DNA of 64,000 bases, from assembly GCA_017935675.1 (NCBI GenBank), contig JAGBHE010000080.1:25219-89218 (forward strand). Reading direction: 5' to 3'. Under the pieces are notes generated by a model. The model saw nothing but the letters and a program-made list of their open reading frames with translations, did not search any database and was not told the DNA's origin. The translations under genes were made by a program, and so were the position numbers. Of this stretch, positions 1 through 9,600 are shown piece by piece; position 1 is the first letter of the stretch; every line of letters begins with the position of its first letter. Source of the DNA: Clostridia bacterium (lineage in GTDB: Bacteria; Bacillota; Clostridia; UBA1381).

Positions 1-3000
1 TATCCTGTATTTGTTGTATAAATGTCTTCATTCTTATTCCAGGGCTGATTAAACAAAGTGCTTTCGTTATTTAAAAACGCATGACCGTGACCGAACTGAA
101 TCGCAAGTCCGCTTGTGTTAAAATAGCTTGCGTCAAGCCCGATATATCTGCCCTCTGACATCTCATCATTATATCTCTTTATCCATTTTTCGGATGTTGT
201 ATATCGCGAATCACCCCATTGCCAATCGCTTGTGCCGTATGTATTCCAGCTCCAGTTTATATACTGAAAGCCTTTAATTCCGGGATAGTTTTTGATTGAA
301 CCGAAATAATTATCCCAAAACTCATTGCTGAAGGGTTCGTATTGCTTTGAGCTTTCTCCTATCATGACAGGTTTTTTATGTTCGGCTGCCAATTGTACAA
401 AGTGTGACGGGTCGTCAGCATTCCAAAAATCGTAGCTCCACCAGTCTACATAATCGTCACCCGGATAATACTGCATATTTACTCTTGGATATGCAAGATT
501 CCAAAGATATGCCACGTTATCAACGCCCTCCTGCCTGAAAATGTCAACTACTCTCCTGTGTGCGGCTATGTATTTTTCAGCATCCATTCCGTTCCACTGT
601 CCGTCAACCTCATATCCGACTCTCAGAAAAATATCGTGGGGGAGTGACTTTATCTGATGCGCAAATTTTTTTATTGCATTATCATACGCGCCCTCGCCGA
701 CAAGACCAAGCTTATAATTGTCGTTTGGCATAAGAGATGTTGCAATCTGCATTTTGGCTCCCGGGAAATTTATATGGGCATTCAGAATCTCTTCTGTGAT
801 TCCGCCTTCAAGCCATGTATATGTACACACAATTGCCGGTTTTTTATTTTGATTTGCGGTATTGGTCATTGCCATCATAGCAGCAAAGTCACCTTGCCCT
901 GCTCCGCTGTAAATAAGACCTCCCTCCGGCTCGAATTTAGCGCCGAAATAGGGCTGCTCGGGAGCGGAATTTATATTGAACTTGAAATTGTCAATGCTTA
1001 CGCCTTCAGTAAATACAAGATATACATCATGACTGCCCGATACATTTGATATGTTGCATACAGCGTTATTGTAATTGTCCCAGCTTGCCGTATTCAAGCC
1101 TTTAAGTGTGCCGATAAGCGTTCCGTCGGGGCTGTCAAGCCTTATTTCTATTTTTCCGTTTGTTGTAATGCCTGAAATGCTTGCCTCAAAGCTTCCCGCA
1201 CCGCCGTCAAAAACCATATTGTTGTAACGCGTATAGTCTCCCGTGCTTATTTGTGAAAGTGCATTATCGGCATTTAAAGCACCGTATTTTTCATCGAAAT
1301 CTTCTGCTTCAATCAACTTATACGGGTTTCTTTTTGATGTTATTTTTTCTGTATATAAAGGTTTCATTTTGTTCATACCGTCCCATACAAATACCGCTAA
1401 TTCATAATCTGCAATTGATTCTTCGGGAACATCAATATACGCACAAAGCTTTTTGCTTGTTCCATACTCTATTATTTCTTCCGATGATATTTTACAGCCT
1501 GTGAAGATTTTCTTATTGTTTTCATTTTTGTACAAAGCAAGAATCATCTGCGCGGTACCGCCTTCAATGCAGCTGTTGTTTACTGCGGATATGCCGGCTT
1601 TAATGTGTCCGGAGGACAATGCGGAAATCTCTTTGTATATGTTATTATCAAGCTCTTTTTCAAGCGTTAAATCTTCAAAAACGAGGCTTATTGATTGCAG
1701 GCGGTTAAGTCTTGCCTGAAATTCTACTTTTTCCGATTTATCGGTTATCCTGTTTATGTATGACTGAGCAAGCTCTATATCTTCAGGCAGCTTGCTTCTT
1801 TCAGCTTTTACAAGGCTGTTTCGCGCTGCGATAATATCTGTTTCCAATGTAACCCTGTAATCATCAAAATAGATTTTTGCATTGTTTTCAGATGCGCCGC
1901 TCAGCTGGAACTGCAGTCTGTTTATGCCTTGTGAATATCCTTGCTCGCTTGAGGTATAAATGGTGCTGTTTTCAACCTTTGCGATTGGCTCTTCCGCTGT
2001 GTCCTTGCCTTCATATAAATAAGCATTATATGATGTATTGATTCCGTCGTTGATATCATAAATTATTTTTATTGTGTACCATTGGTTTGTTTTTATGGCA
2101 GGGCAGCCGTTCAGTGCTGTCCAGTCCTTGCTACCGTGCGCAATAATTACGCCGCCGTCATTTCCGTCAGGTGCGTCAATTTTATATGTAAGTATATTTG
2201 AACCGGCAGAGCCTGAGCTTGAATACAAAACAATAGACCTTCCGACGGTTGTTGGCTTATCATCAAAGTAAAACTTTTCCTCTACGGCAATTTTACCTTT
2301 TAAGGGAGACGCTCCGAAGCCGCTTTCATATCCCCAGCCACCTAACGGGGAAGATGAACATGTCTGCGAAGCTACGATATTTTCCGTGCCGTCGGGATCT
2401 TTTTCGGCATAGTATTTATAATTTCCCCAATCAAGAACCAAATCACCTGCCGCCGCATCGGAATAATTTATGTTGATTAAAGCGTCGGCATTCGCCTGAA
2501 TATTATCTATTCTTTTAAAAAGCTCTTTTTTATCAATATTTAAGTCGGTATCCGAAATAAATATTTGTGCATTATCAATGTCGGACTGCAACGTGGTATT
2601 TTCCGCCGCTTCAACCAATCCGATCGCAACATCTTCGTTGCTTTTCACTTTAATAGCCTGAAGCCTTTCAATAAGCCTATCCTTCTTCGCTCCCTGAGGA
2701 AGTAAATCAACAAGCTCCTGCGCATATTCTTTATCGTCTTGATAGCAGGATATTTCCGCTTTTTCGACTGCGGAGGATGCGGCTGATACAGCTGCTATTG
2801 TATCCAGTCTGCTCAAAAGAGTTGTTTTATAGCTGCATTCCGGCAGATTCTCAACTGATTTTTTTGCATTTTCCAAATCGGAAATATTATATGATCTCTC
2901 GGCTTTTACAACATCGTCTCTTGCAGTTTTTTCGGGCGTAAGCGTAGTAACCTTGAAATCATCATAATACAGATAACAGTTTGTATCGGAGGAACTGCCG

Positions 3001-3809
3001 CTCAGTCTGTAATAAAATTCCTTGATTCCTGCCGAATAGTCGCCGGACAGAAGACTTTTACCCGTTACGGAGGCTATAATGACGTTGCTTTTTACATCAA
3101 CAACATATGCTTCATATGTCAGATTTTCGGTATCCATTATGATTTTGACGTTATACCATTTGTCCGGGGTTATGTTATTGCTGCCCTGAATATATGACCA
3201 ATCTCTGTCACCTGAATCCCAATAACTTACATAAACGCCTTTGTTTGTGTGCTCCGGTGCGTAGAAATCAAAAAGCCGTACGCCTTCATTGTCGGATTGC
3301 CGTCTGAAATACATTGAAAAATATCTGTCATTTGCAGATGTGCTGTCAAAGCGGATTTTCGATTCAATAAGCAATTTACCGCAAAGGGGGGCTTCTGTTT
3401 TGAACGCCGGACCCCATCCTCCGACACCGATATTAGTGTAGTGCTGCCTTGCGACCGTATTATCTGCGTCGTCAGGATCTGTTTGTGCTGTAACATTCCA
3501 TCCGCCTGTAATCCATATTTCATCACCGATGCTGTTTTCCGAGTAGTCCGTTAATAAAACTGCGTCCAGCTTTTCCTGAACCTTGTCAATTCTGTTTTCC
3601 AAAGGCTTTTTTTGTGACTCGTCATCCAGCTTTGAAATTAATATCTGAGCTGTATCAACGCTTTCCTGTGTTTGAAGTGTCTCGGCGCCTGATACCGCAT
3701 TGGCTGCATCGTCATAAGCGTCTGCATATATCATGGCGGGACAGCATAACCCTGAGCTTATGCAGATTGCAGTCATAGCAGATATTAAGCTTTTTGCATA
3801 GTTTCGCAT
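1..3809 (-). CDS. Secreted multimodular protein with CBM6 and GH26-like glycosidase domain (C-terminus cut off)
   Basis: The gene is open from an ATG at 3809 to the window edge (about 1,269 codons, no stop), so the C-terminus is missing. The start is chosen because GGAGG at 3818-3822 sits 8 bases upstream; the ATG at 3815 is too close to that site. A signal peptide (about residues 1-29) is followed by a helical repeat, a LamG-like jelly-roll module (about 80-290), more helical repeats, a second jelly-roll module (about 446-653), a beta module ending in MKPLY (about 725-826), a CBM6 beginning IEAEDF (about 830-940) and a catalytic domain (about 940 onward). The catalytic part shows LRVGYEVDGQWNG and PVMIGES, which fit the acid/base and nucleophile regions of clan GH-A, closest to GH26 (mannanase-type). 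CBM6 is clear; the GH26 family and its substrate are inferred. The modules are shared with the plus-strand surface proteins, so it belongs to the same system. Confidence 0.72.
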   Translation of the reverse strand, partial: MRNYAKSLISAMTAICISSGLCCPAMIYADAYDDAANAVSGAETLQTQESVDTAQILISKLDDESQKKPLENRIDKVQEKLDAVLLTDYSENSIGDEIWITGGWNVTAQTDPDDADNTVARQHYTNIGVGGWGPAFKTEAPLCGKLLIESKIRFDSTSANDRYFSMYFRRQSDNEGVRLFDFYAPEHTNKGVYVSYWDSGDRDWSYIQGSNNITPDKWYNVKIIMDTENLTYEAYVVDVKSNVIIASVTGKSLLSGDYSAGIKEFYYRLSGSSSDTNCYLYYDDFKVTTLTPEKTARDDVVKAERSYNISDLENAKKSVENLPECSYKTTLLSRLDTIAAVSAASSAVEKAEISCYQDDKEYAQELVDLLPQGAKKDRLIERLQAIKVKSNEDVAIGLVEAAENTTLQSDIDNAQIFISDTDLNIDKKELFKRIDNIQANADALININYSDAAAGDLVLDWGNYKYYAEKDPDGTENIVASQTCSSSPLGGWGYESGFGASPLKGKIAVEEKFYFDDKPTTVGRSIVLYSSSGSAGSNILTYKIDAPDGNDGGVIIAHGSKDWTALNGCPAIKTNQWYTIKIIYDINDGINTSYNAYLYEGKDTAEEPIAKVENSTIYTSSEQGYSQGINRLQFQLSGASENNAKIYFDDYRVTLETDIIAARNSLVKAERSKLPEDIELAQSYINRITDKSEKVEFQARLNRLQSISLVFEDLTLEKELDNNIYKEISALSSGHIKAGISAVNNSCIEGGTAQMILALYKNENNKKIFTGCKISSEEIIEYGTSKKLCAYIDVPEESIADYELAVFVWDGMNKMKPLYTEKITSKRNPYKLIEAEDFDEKYGALNADNALSQISTGDYTRYNNMVFDGGAGSFEASISGITTNGKIEIRLDSPDGTLIGTLKGLNTASWDNYNNAVCNISNVSGSHDVYLVFTEGVSIDNFKFNINSAPEQPYFGAKFEPEGGLIYSGAGQGDFAAMMAMTNTANQNKKPAIVCTYTWLEGGITEEILNAHINFPGAKMQIATSLMPNDNYKLGLVGEGAYDNAIKKFAHQIKSLPHDIFLRVGYEVDGQWNGMDAEKYIAAHRRVVDIFRQEGVDNVAYLWNLAYPRVNMQYYPGDDYVDWWSYDFWNADDPSHFVQLAAEHKKPVMIGESSKQYEPFSNEFWDNYFGSIKNYPGIKGFQYINWSWNTYGTSDWQWGDSRYTTSEKWIKRYNDEMSEGRYIGLDASYFNTSGLAIQFGHGHAFLNNESTLFNQPWNKNEDIYTTNTG

Positions 3810-3865
3810 GTTCATTTCCTCCATTTGCAAGAATCTAAGAAATTATTATATTTATGTATAAAATT

Positions 3866-3894
3866 ATTATATTAAAGTTGAAATTTCGTGTAAA
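3866..3894 (-). promoter_or_regulatory. Promoter of the CBM6/GH26-like gene
   Basis: On the minus strand TTTACA (3894-3889) and TATAAT (3871-3866) are separated by 17 bases, a strong sigma-A promoter. It lies about 60 bases upstream of the ATG at 3809 and is divergent from the promoter of the GH88 gene. Confidence 0.75.
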
Positions 3895-3972
3895 GTCTAA
3901 TTTTTCGTCATTTGTTCACAAATTCTTGATTATAGAAAAAAAGTAGAAATCGGTGTTCAAAAGTGGAAAATA

Positions 3973-3987
3973 TGTTGTTTAACAACA
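3973..3987. promoter_or_regulatory. Candidate operator: 15-bp perfect palindrome
   Basis: TGTTGTTTAACAACA has two perfect 7-base arms around one central base. It covers the -35 position of the rightward promoter whose -10 is at 4001-4006, a typical place for a repressor operator. The cognate regulator is unknown; the only regulators of this region in the window are the YesN-like protein and an AraC protein further away. Confidence 0.45.
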
Positions 3988-4006
3988 AAAAGCGTTGTGA
4001 TATAAT
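3978..4006 (+). promoter_or_regulatory. Promoter of the GH88-led polysaccharide operon
   Basis: An extended -10 (TGATATAAT, with TATAAT at 4001-4006) is clear. The -35 at 3978-3983 (TTTAAC, 17-base spacer) is weak and lies inside the 15-bp palindrome, which suggests control by an activator or repressor. Confidence 0.55.
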
Positions 4007-4088
4007 TTTAATAGAGACAGTATGTTTTTTTGCGCATAAAAAATTTATTATATATACTGCTTTTTTTGAAAAGGGGGTAGTGGAGTCT

Positions 4089-5249
4089 ATGGAAATACAG
4101 AAACTGCTGGATTTGTGCGTTAACAAGACAGCGGAAAATTTAAAAAAAATGCCGTTTGGATTAAGAGAGTATCCGTCAGCATCAAACGGGAATTACTTTG
4201 ATGTTGAAATTGAAAAAACGAAAAGCTTCGATCATATTATGAATTGGACAGCTTCTTTTTTCTCGGGAATGGCAATTCTGTCTTTTGAAAAAACACGTGA
4301 TCTCAGTTTTCTCAAATGGCTGAACAAACAGTATTGTCTTTACTATTCAAAGGTTTTTGATAATCCGTGCGAAAATATGCATGATATGGGATTTTTGTAC
4401 AGCTTGTATTCTGTCGGAATGTACAGATTGACAGGAGATTTAAATCATTTGAATACAGCGATAAAAGCGGCAGATGAGCTTGCAAAAAGATTTGTCCCCG
4501 AAGGCGGATATATCAGAGCCTGGGGCAGGATGGATGATAAGGTCGGAGATTATATTTCGGCTGAGGACGCAGAAAATCATTTTTTTACCCAAAGCAAGGG
4601 TCTTGCCATAATAGATTGTTTAATGAATTTACCTCTTTTGTTCTTTGCAAGTGAACAGACGGGAAATAATTTTTATAAATCTATTGCGGTAAAGCATGCA
4701 GATACGGTACTTAAATATTTTATAAGAGATGATTATTCCGTATATCATTCGTTCAGATTTGATGAATGCGGAAACCCTGCGGGAGGATGCAATTATTGCG
4801 GATATAGTGACGAGTCTTTCTGGGCAAGAGGAACAACATGGGCAATATACGGATTTGCAATAGCATATGGATACACCGGGAAAGAACGGTATTTGGATGC
4901 GGCTGTTAGGCTCGGACAGAAGTTTATTGAAAATCTTGATGAGGACGGAATACCTGCCTGGGATTTCAGGATGCCTGATGATGAGCCTAAAAACGCTGAT
5001 TCGTCTGCCGCGGCAATTGCGGTGTGCGGGTTTATGCAAATATTGAAGTATAAAGATGTTCCGCAGTTAAGAAAGTATGTTGATATTATTCTTAATACTT
5101 TATCAGATAAAAAATATACGAATTTTGATGTTTACTGCCCGGGGCTGCTGAAAAATCAGAATGGTCAGAATACATATACAATATACGGTGATTATTTTTA
5201 TATGGAGGCTTTGTACAGGAAAGCCGGCGGAGAAATTTTATTCTGGTAA
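4089..5249 (+). CDS. GH88 family unsaturated glucuronyl hydrolase
   Basis: This is predicted to hydrolyse the 4,5-unsaturated uronic acid from the non-reducing end of oligosaccharides released by polysaccharide lyases. The 386-residue protein has no signal peptide, so it should act in the cytoplasm on imported oligosaccharides. It shows the GH88 features HDMGF (Asp99), IIDCLMNLPLL (Asp176) and WARGTTWAIYGFA, where Asp99 and Asp176 match the two conserved catalytic-site Asp of the family. The frame is open further upstream to 3963, but the ATG at 4089 is chosen because it starts the conserved part and has GGAG and AAGGGGG upstream. It is the first gene of the plus-strand run, and the two lyase-like genes downstream supply a source for its substrate. 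GH105 is the main alternative family; the sequence fits GH88 better. Confidence 0.85.
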   Translation: MEIQKLLDLCVNKTAENLKKMPFGLREYPSASNGNYFDVEIEKTKSFDHIMNWTASFFSGMAILSFEKTRDLSFLKWLNKQYCLYYSKVFDNPCENMHDMGFLYSLYSVGMYRLTGDLNHLNTAIKAADELAKRFVPEGGYIRAWGRMDDKVGDYISAEDAENHFFTQSKGLAIIDCLMNLPLLFFASEQTGNNFYKSIAVKHADTVLKYFIRDDYSVYHSFRFDECGNPAGGCNYCGYSDESFWARGTTWAIYGFAIAYGYTGKERYLDAAVRLGQKFIENLDEDGIPAWDFRMPDDEPKNADSSAAAIAVCGFMQILKYKDVPQLRKYVDIILNTLSDKKYTNFDVYCPGLLKNQNGQNTYTIYGDYFYMEALYRKAGGEILFW

Positions 5250-5273
5250 ATAATATAAAGGAGAAATTTGCAG

Positions 5274-6275
5274 ATGAAAATTAAAAGATATGAAAAAAAC
5301 CCGATAGTAATTCCGGGAAAGTATGATTGGAGAATGGTAGCCTCATTTAATCCGGCGTGTATTTTTGAAGACGGAAAATTTTATATGCTTGAGAGAGCAT
5401 GCAGCGGTCTTAAGCCGCTTCAGTGCCGGATCGGACTTTTAAAAAGTGATGACGGATTTAATTTTGAACATGTTCTTGACAAACCTGTTTTTACGCCTGA
5501 GCAGCTTGGCTGCCCGGCAGGCACTGTTGAAGATCCGAGAATTACAAAAATTGACGGCAAATATTATTTGATTTTTGCACACCGTCCCTTTAATTACAAT
5601 TGTTATCCGAATGGTATTTCCGAGCCTCTTTATACGCCGGTTATCGGAAAAATGTTTGAAGGTATAAATATGACAAGATCTGGAATTGCCGTTTCGGAAA
5701 ATATGATTGACTGGGAATTCAAGTGTTGGATAACCCCGCCCGATGTTGATGACAGAGATAATGTATTGTTCCCGCAAAAGATTAACGGAAGGTTTGCAAT
5801 GCTCAGACGTCCGATGGATTATGTCGGAGAAGAATATGGCTGCTCCGGACCGAGTATCTGGCTTTCGTATTCGGAGGATTTAATGACTTGGTCGGATCCC
5901 GAGCTTGTTGCCGTTCCGGAAAATGATTGGGAAGGTGGAAAAATAGGTGCTGCTTCACCTCCGATTCTTACCGATGAGGGATGGCTTACATTATATCATG
6001 GGGTTGATGAAAATGTTGTGTACAGAGTAGGGATTATGCTGCTTGATAAAGATAATCCCGCGAAGGTCATTGCAAGAAGCCCTGAGTTTATAATGGAGCC
6101 TGAGGAATATTATGAAAAGGTTGGACTTATTATTCCCAATGTAATATTCCCGACGGCAAATGTTGTCAAGGACGGTATTTTACATATTTATTACGGCTGT
6201 GCGGATACGTGTATAGGTGCTGCAACCGTTCCTCTTGATGAAATTTTGGAATACGTTTTAAAATATAAAATATAA
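5274..6275 (+). CDS. GH130 family beta-mannoside phosphorylase or glycosidase
   Basis: This 333-residue protein is a five-bladed propeller enzyme of GH130, a family that phosphorolyses or hydrolyses beta-mannosidic links. Evidence is the N-terminal KNPIVIPG, the GTVEDPRITKIDGKYY stretch with the likely catalytic Asp87, the ASPPILTDEGWLTLYHG block and IYYGCADT near the C-terminus. There is no signal peptide, so it is likely cytoplasmic. Start ATG 5274 is preferred over the in-frame TTG at 5268 because AAGGAG at 5258-5263 is 10 bases away from it. It follows the GH88 gene by 24 bases. Whether it is a phosphorylase or a hydrolase cannot be settled by reading. Confidence 0.82.
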   Translation: MKIKRYEKNPIVIPGKYDWRMVASFNPACIFEDGKFYMLERACSGLKPLQCRIGLLKSDDGFNFEHVLDKPVFTPEQLGCPAGTVEDPRITKIDGKYYLIFAHRPFNYNCYPNGISEPLYTPVIGKMFEGINMTRSGIAVSENMIDWEFKCWITPPDVDDRDNVLFPQKINGRFAMLRRPMDYVGEEYGCSGPSIWLSYSEDLMTWSDPELVAVPENDWEGGKIGAASPPILTDEGWLTLYHGVDENVVYRVGIMLLDKDNPAKVIARSPEFIMEPEEYYEKVGLIIPNVIFPTANVVKDGILHIYYGCADTCIGAATVPLDEILEYVLKYKI

Positions 6276-6295
6276 AAGATAAAAGGAAGAATTTA

Positions 6296-6619
6296 ATGAA
6301 AAGATACGGAATGGTAATCGGAATTGACAAAGAAAGATTGAATGAATATAAAACGTATCATTCGGAAATATGGCCCGAGGTTGCAGAAGCTTTGAAAAAA
6401 GCGAACATTCGGAATTATTCCATATATTATAAAGACGGGCTGCTGTTCAGCTATTATGAATATATCGGCACGGATTTTGAGAACGATATGAGAATTATGG
6501 ACGAGAATGAAACGGTGAAAAAATGGCAGGAAATAATGAACACTGTTCAGCAGCCGCTTAAAACAAGAAAAGAGGGTGAATGGTGGTCGGAAATGGACGA
6601 AATATTCCATTTGGAATAA
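6296..6619 (+). CDS. L-rhamnose mutarotase family protein
   Basis: The 107-residue protein matches RhaM, which interconverts the anomers of L-rhamnose. His22 followed by EIWPE, the NYSIYY strand and the C-terminal WWSEMDEIFHLE all align with the E. coli enzyme. RBS AAGGAAGA is just upstream of the ATG. It sits between a GH130 gene and two lyase-like genes, with no rhamnose isomerase, kinase or aldolase in the window. It may therefore act on rhamnose or a related sugar released inside the cell and feed genes located elsewhere. Confidence 0.85.
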   Translation: MKRYGMVIGIDKERLNEYKTYHSEIWPEVAEALKKANIRNYSIYYKDGLLFSYYEYIGTDFENDMRIMDENETVKKWQEIMNTVQQPLKTRKEGEWWSEMDEIFHLE

Positions 6620-6659
6620 ATCGCATTTGTAACCGGAAATAGAAAAGAGGAGAGATAGT

Positions 6660-9600
6660 ATGCTTAGAAAAAGATTGATTTCTGCATTTATTCTTGCGTC
6701 AATGACAGGCGGAACAATCCCCTGTATTGAAGCAGGTGCGGCCGATAATAAATCAGAGCCGTGGATTATGTCTGTTCAGGCGGAACGTGATTATGAGGAT
6801 ATGAGCATAGACGATGTTATCAATCAGGATAGAAATTATGATATGACTGTTCAGCCCGACCCGCTCAATCCTAAAAATATGACAATGCGCGAAAGAGCCA
6901 CAGACCATGAAACACAAGGCTTCGGTCCTTCATATCAGCTTGATACCAACGCTACAAAAACAGGTGCGTTGGTTATTGAAGAGGATGTAATGTTCACATC
7001 AAGAAGCTATATGGAATACGATTTGTATCTGAGAGCTGTTGACGGCGAAAACGGTCACGGATACGGCTTGCCCATGTGGGATTTGTACAGCCACAGCCTT
7101 TTCGGTATGACTCCCGAGCTTAACAAATGGTATTCTGTTCAGTATGTAATTGATATTGATAATGCAAGATATTCAATTTATCTGAAGGATGCAAACGGTG
7201 ATTATCTTTACCAAAAAAGACAAATTCCGATGATGGAAGGCTTGGACTATTCAATGGGATTTAAAGAGGTGTATACACGTTTTCAGGGCAACATGAATAC
7301 CGATGCAACTGTTTATACAGATAATTTCAGGATATATACGGCAGACACGGCGCTCCTTGATGAGCATATCGCATCGGAGCTGGCGGAAATAGAAAAACGT
7401 ACAAAGTACTATTCAGATTCTGCCCGTTCAAAAATAAAGAATTCTGTTGTTTTGTATATCGATGGTCCGTATTCTTATGTTAATAATAAAAAGAAGCTTA
7501 TTAATCCCGACAACCCTATGGTATGTCCCATGATTAGAAATGACAGAACATTGGTTCCCGTAAGATTTGTTTCTGAAAATTTCGGTGCAAAGGTTGACTG
7601 GAATCAAAGTGACAGCGCAGTTACCGTAACAAAAGGCGATTTGAAAATCAATATGACCGTAAACAGCAATACAATGTATGTTAACGGCGAGAGTGTTAAC
7701 CTTGATGCCCCTCCGGTCATTGAAAAAGACAGAACGTTTATTCCGCTGCGCGTTCTTGCGGAAGCCCTCGGGAAAAATGTTTTTTGGGACAGCAGGGGTC
7801 TTATCGTTATAAGCTCTGACGGAAGCGTTCTCGATTCTGAAAAGGATTCGAAAATAATCGATGAATTATTTGCCGCAAAATACGGTATTAAAAAGCCTGA
7901 AATAAAGGTTGACGCAACATCGCTGCTGACGCAGGGTGCTAATGAAAGAAAAGCAAAGTTTACAAGCAGGGATTCTGCCGAAAATGTTAAGGCAATGGCG
8001 GAAGAACTCGGCGTAATGCTTGATCTTGAAAGGGAGGAGCTATCACCGTATAAGGATTTTCTTAATGCCGGACAATATGCGGATGCCCTTGTATGGTATG
8101 AAAAGTATTTTCTTGACGGAACAAAGAAATTTACGGAATCTTATTTTGATACGTCATTCCTTTATAAGGGGCTTAAGGAAGCTGCCATTACACGTGTAAC
8201 CGATGTTAAAGCGGATAATATGCTTTTTAACATAATTTACGGTGACGGAAAATTCCTTTCGGTAGGTGAACCGGGCGTTGTAAATTGGGAGTATAACAAG
8301 CCGGAGAAGAAATATGATTCAAGCTATTTTCTTATGGCAGTGCCGGCGCTGTGGACATATACAACCTTTGATCCGCTTATGTATACATATATGGCAACTG
8401 AAAATCCGTCGTATTTTATAAGGTGGATGGAATATGTCGACGACTTCTGCATTAATCAGAACCTGTTTACGGATATGATGCCTTATGACTCGTTTGACAG
8501 TGCAAACAGTACACCTGTTACGAGAGACTATATTTACAGAATGAGAACGATTGCAAATTTCCTTGAGGATGATTACAGCGTATATTCGGAAAATTCATTT
8601 ACGCGCCTTTTGCTTAAAATTTTGAATGACTACATCGTACAGGCGGCTGTTTATACAAGAAACAATCCGCAGAACTGGACAAATGACCAGTATAACGATC
8701 TTATGACAACGGGTATAATGCTGGATGACTTAGGCTTAAAAATGGGTAAAGAGGTATACAGAATAGGGAAGAGAAGAGCGGAAAGCTTTCCGACGGTTAC
8801 ATTCCTTCCGGACGGATCCGATATCGAGCAGGTTGTTGCGTATGACATAGTAGGTCTCAGAGGTATTGGCTGGATTATGGATACCATGCAGGATATTGAG
8901 CCTGAAATGCTTCCCGAAGAATGGTATCAGGAATATAAGGATTATGCAATAAGGAGAGGTACATTTTTGACGCACTTTATGACTCCGCAGGGCAACTTCC
9001 CGATGGGCTTCCGTTCCGATACAAGACTCAGAACCGGCACCATACCTGAAATGGAAAACTATTGCCCTGAGATTTATCAGAATGACACATATCAGAACAG
9101 CACGGTTGCTTCTACTCTGCTTGAAGAGGGCGGACCTGTGCCGGACTTTACCTCAGAGGCATATCCTTACGGCGGTTATTATATTTTCAGAGACGGCTGG
9201 GATAAAAAGGCTCAAAACGGTATGCTTTACGGTCATACAAAGCTTGTTATTTCAAATATGGGTAAAAACGTATTTGTTCTGAATGCTTTTGATCAGGATT
9301 TGATTGCGGCAGGCGAAGTGGGTATGTATGACTATTGTGTAACACAAAACTTCGTTGACGGGGTTCCCCAGAATGCAACCGCGGGATATCCTACATGGGG
9401 ACATAAAGGACAGCGTACAACTGCATGGAATGAGCCGCTTAATAACAGATGGGGAACATCGGAGCATTTTGATTTTGCCGAAACATCATATGAGGGTGCA
9501 TACGGTACAGGGCTTGTTCCCAAAGAGGAAATAGAGAAGTACGGCGGAAGGCAGACAATTTCAGACCTTGATTCACAGGTTTCTGCCGGCAATAACGTAT

